Shown: positions 63,238 to 64,000 of the stretch, in pieces
Layout of the letters: each line of letters begins with the position of its first letter
Numbering within the stretch: position 1 is the first letter of the stretch
Assembly: GCF_006494815.1 (NCBI RefSeq)
Contig: NZ_CP041091.1
Location: 558,001-622,000, forward strand
Source of the DNA: Nocardioides sambongensis
GTDB taxonomy: Bacteria; Actinomycetota; Actinomycetes; Propionibacteriales; Nocardioidaceae
Reading direction: 5' to 3'
Length of the DNA stretch: 64,000 nt
Program-made: the position numbers and the translations under genes
Notes under the pieces: generated by a model
What the model saw: the letters and a program-made list of their open reading frames with translations, nothing else
What the model was told of the DNA's origin: nothing
The model's database searches: none

Positions 63238-64000
63238 GTGAACCAGACTTCGACCCCAGGTCGCGCCACCGGCTCGCCTCGACGCACCGCCGTGCTCGGA
63301 CTCGCTGCGACCGCTGTCATCGGTACGCTCGGCATCCTGCCGACCGCGCCCGCCCAGGCCGGCCCGCCGGAGGTGAAGGACCGGATCGTCGCGTGCTACG
63401 ACCGGAAGACCAAGGCGCTGCGCTTCCTCACCGAGCGCCGGCAAGGCACCGACGACCCGCTGCTGCGCTGCCGGCGCGGGGAGCGCAGGATCGCTTGGTT
63501 CACGACCGGACCGCAGGGCGCGACAGGTGCGACCGGAGCGACGGGTGCGACGGGGGAGACCGGCGCGGCCGGTCCGCAGGGACCTGTCGGTGCCGCTGGG
63601 CCGGTGGGGGCGACCGGCGCGACCGGTGCGACGGGAGCCACGGGGGCGACCGGGCCGATCGGCGCGCAGGGCCCGCAGGGTGTGCAGGGCGAGCAGGGGG
63701 TTGCCGGGGCGACCGGAGCGACGGGTGCGACGGGGGCGACCGGTGCCGCGGGTGTGATGGGGCCGCAGGGGCCGCAGGGCACCCAGGGGCCGATCGGAGC
63801 CACCGGAGCGACCGGTCCCACGGGCGCGGCGGGCGCGACCGGGGCGACCGGCTCCGTCGGCGCGGCCGGCGCCACGGGTGCGGCCGGCCCCGTGGGGGCG
63901 ACCGGTCCGGCAGGCCCGCAGGGCCCGGCCGGTCCCGTCGGCGCGACCGGTCCGGCGGGGCCGACCGGCGCCACCGGGGCCACCGGTCCGGCAGGACCGG
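63238..64000 (+). CDS. secreted collagen-like protein, 5' part
   Basis: The GTG at 63238 opens a frame that runs off the window (254 codons seen). A signal peptide ([17 protein letters not shown], cleaved near AQAG) is followed by a 45-residue head with two cysteines ([16 protein letters not shown]), then from residue 91 (base 63508) an unbroken Gly-X-Y run of at least 54 triplets, rich in GAT, GPQ and GPA. Threonine at Y without hydroxyproline is typical of bacterial collagens, often surface adhesins or stalks. The end and any cell-wall anchor lie beyond the window. The head is of a kind seen before GXY domains in other actinobacteria. Confidence 0.85.
   Translation, partial: MNQTSTPGRATGSPRRTAVLGLAATAVIGTLGILPTAPAQAGPPEVKDRIVACYDRKTKALRFLTERRQGTDDPLLRCRRGERRIAWFTTGPQGATGATGATGATGETGAAGPQGPVGAAGPVGATGATGATGATGATGPIGAQGPQGVQGEQGVAGATGATGATGATGAAGVMGPQGPQGTQGPIGATGATGPTGAAGATGATGSVGAAGATGAAGPVGATGPAGPQGPAGPVGATGPAGPTGATGATGPAGP

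Noticed and set aside
63396..63983. A minus-strand frame coding a Pro-Val/Gly-Pro repeat protein
   Set aside because: It is the exact antisense of the Gly-X-Y array, and its repeat is just the complement of collagen codons.
63508..64000. Dense DNA repeats considered as CRISPR or satellite DNA
   Set aside because: The period is 9 nt and codes an unbroken Gly-X-Y frame after a signal peptide.

Overview
The window is a stretch of a very GC-rich actinobacterial chromosome. Gene order, the tiny L32/L28 variants, DUF177, DUF2469, the KH protein next to rpsP and the YifB-DprA pair point to Propionibacteriales, most likely a Nocardioides-type organism. This placement is inference from family resemblance; no rRNA is present to test it.

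Layout. 1-13.5 kb is housekeeping: 3' end of gpsA, a divergent PLP transsulfuration enzyme / ddl pair, DUF3515 lipoprotein, Lrp-type sensor, thiL, rpmB, a DAK2 fatty-acid-kinase-like protein, recG, rsmD, coaD, the yceD-rpmF-rnc-mutM run and a small coiled-coil protein. smc follows (13.6-17.2 kb). From 17.7 to 39.0 kb an accessory block surrounds ftsY: eight PAPS-type sulfotransferase-family genes, three glycosyltransferases of different folds, a GT4-Stealth phosphotransferase fusion, another GT2/CgeB-like two-domain enzyme, a UDP-GlcNAc-type dehydrogenase and methyltransferases. I read it as a locus for a sulfated, acidic, possibly phosphodiester-linked surface glycan. No flippase, polymerase or ABC exporter is inside it.

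39-54 kb returns to the core: glnB-glnD, ffh, an NYN-like gene, an amidohydrolase, rpsP-KH-rimM-trmD, then a secreted GH78-like rhamnosidase, the ammonium transporter gene amt, a Fic protein, rplS, lepB, rnhB, DUF2469. amt is not beside glnB; both genes carry their own GlnR-like box with the same 11-nt periodicity. 55.7-64 kb has an orphan TadE/TadG pair, yraN, a YifB/ComM ATPase, dprA, a GT2-TPR glycosyltransferase, a TPR lipoprotein and the start of a secreted collagen-like protein that runs off the window.

Two genome-wide patterns stand out. At least twelve genes have a TANNNT -10 element ending 6-8 nt before the start codon, the signature of leaderless mRNAs; in one case two such elements overlap back to back between divergent genes. 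Second, six genes (including dprA and the GNAT part of trmD) are broken by frameshifts, seven in all, and every one is explained by exactly one missing base in or beside a G/C run, which suggests residual assembly indels rather than true gene decay.
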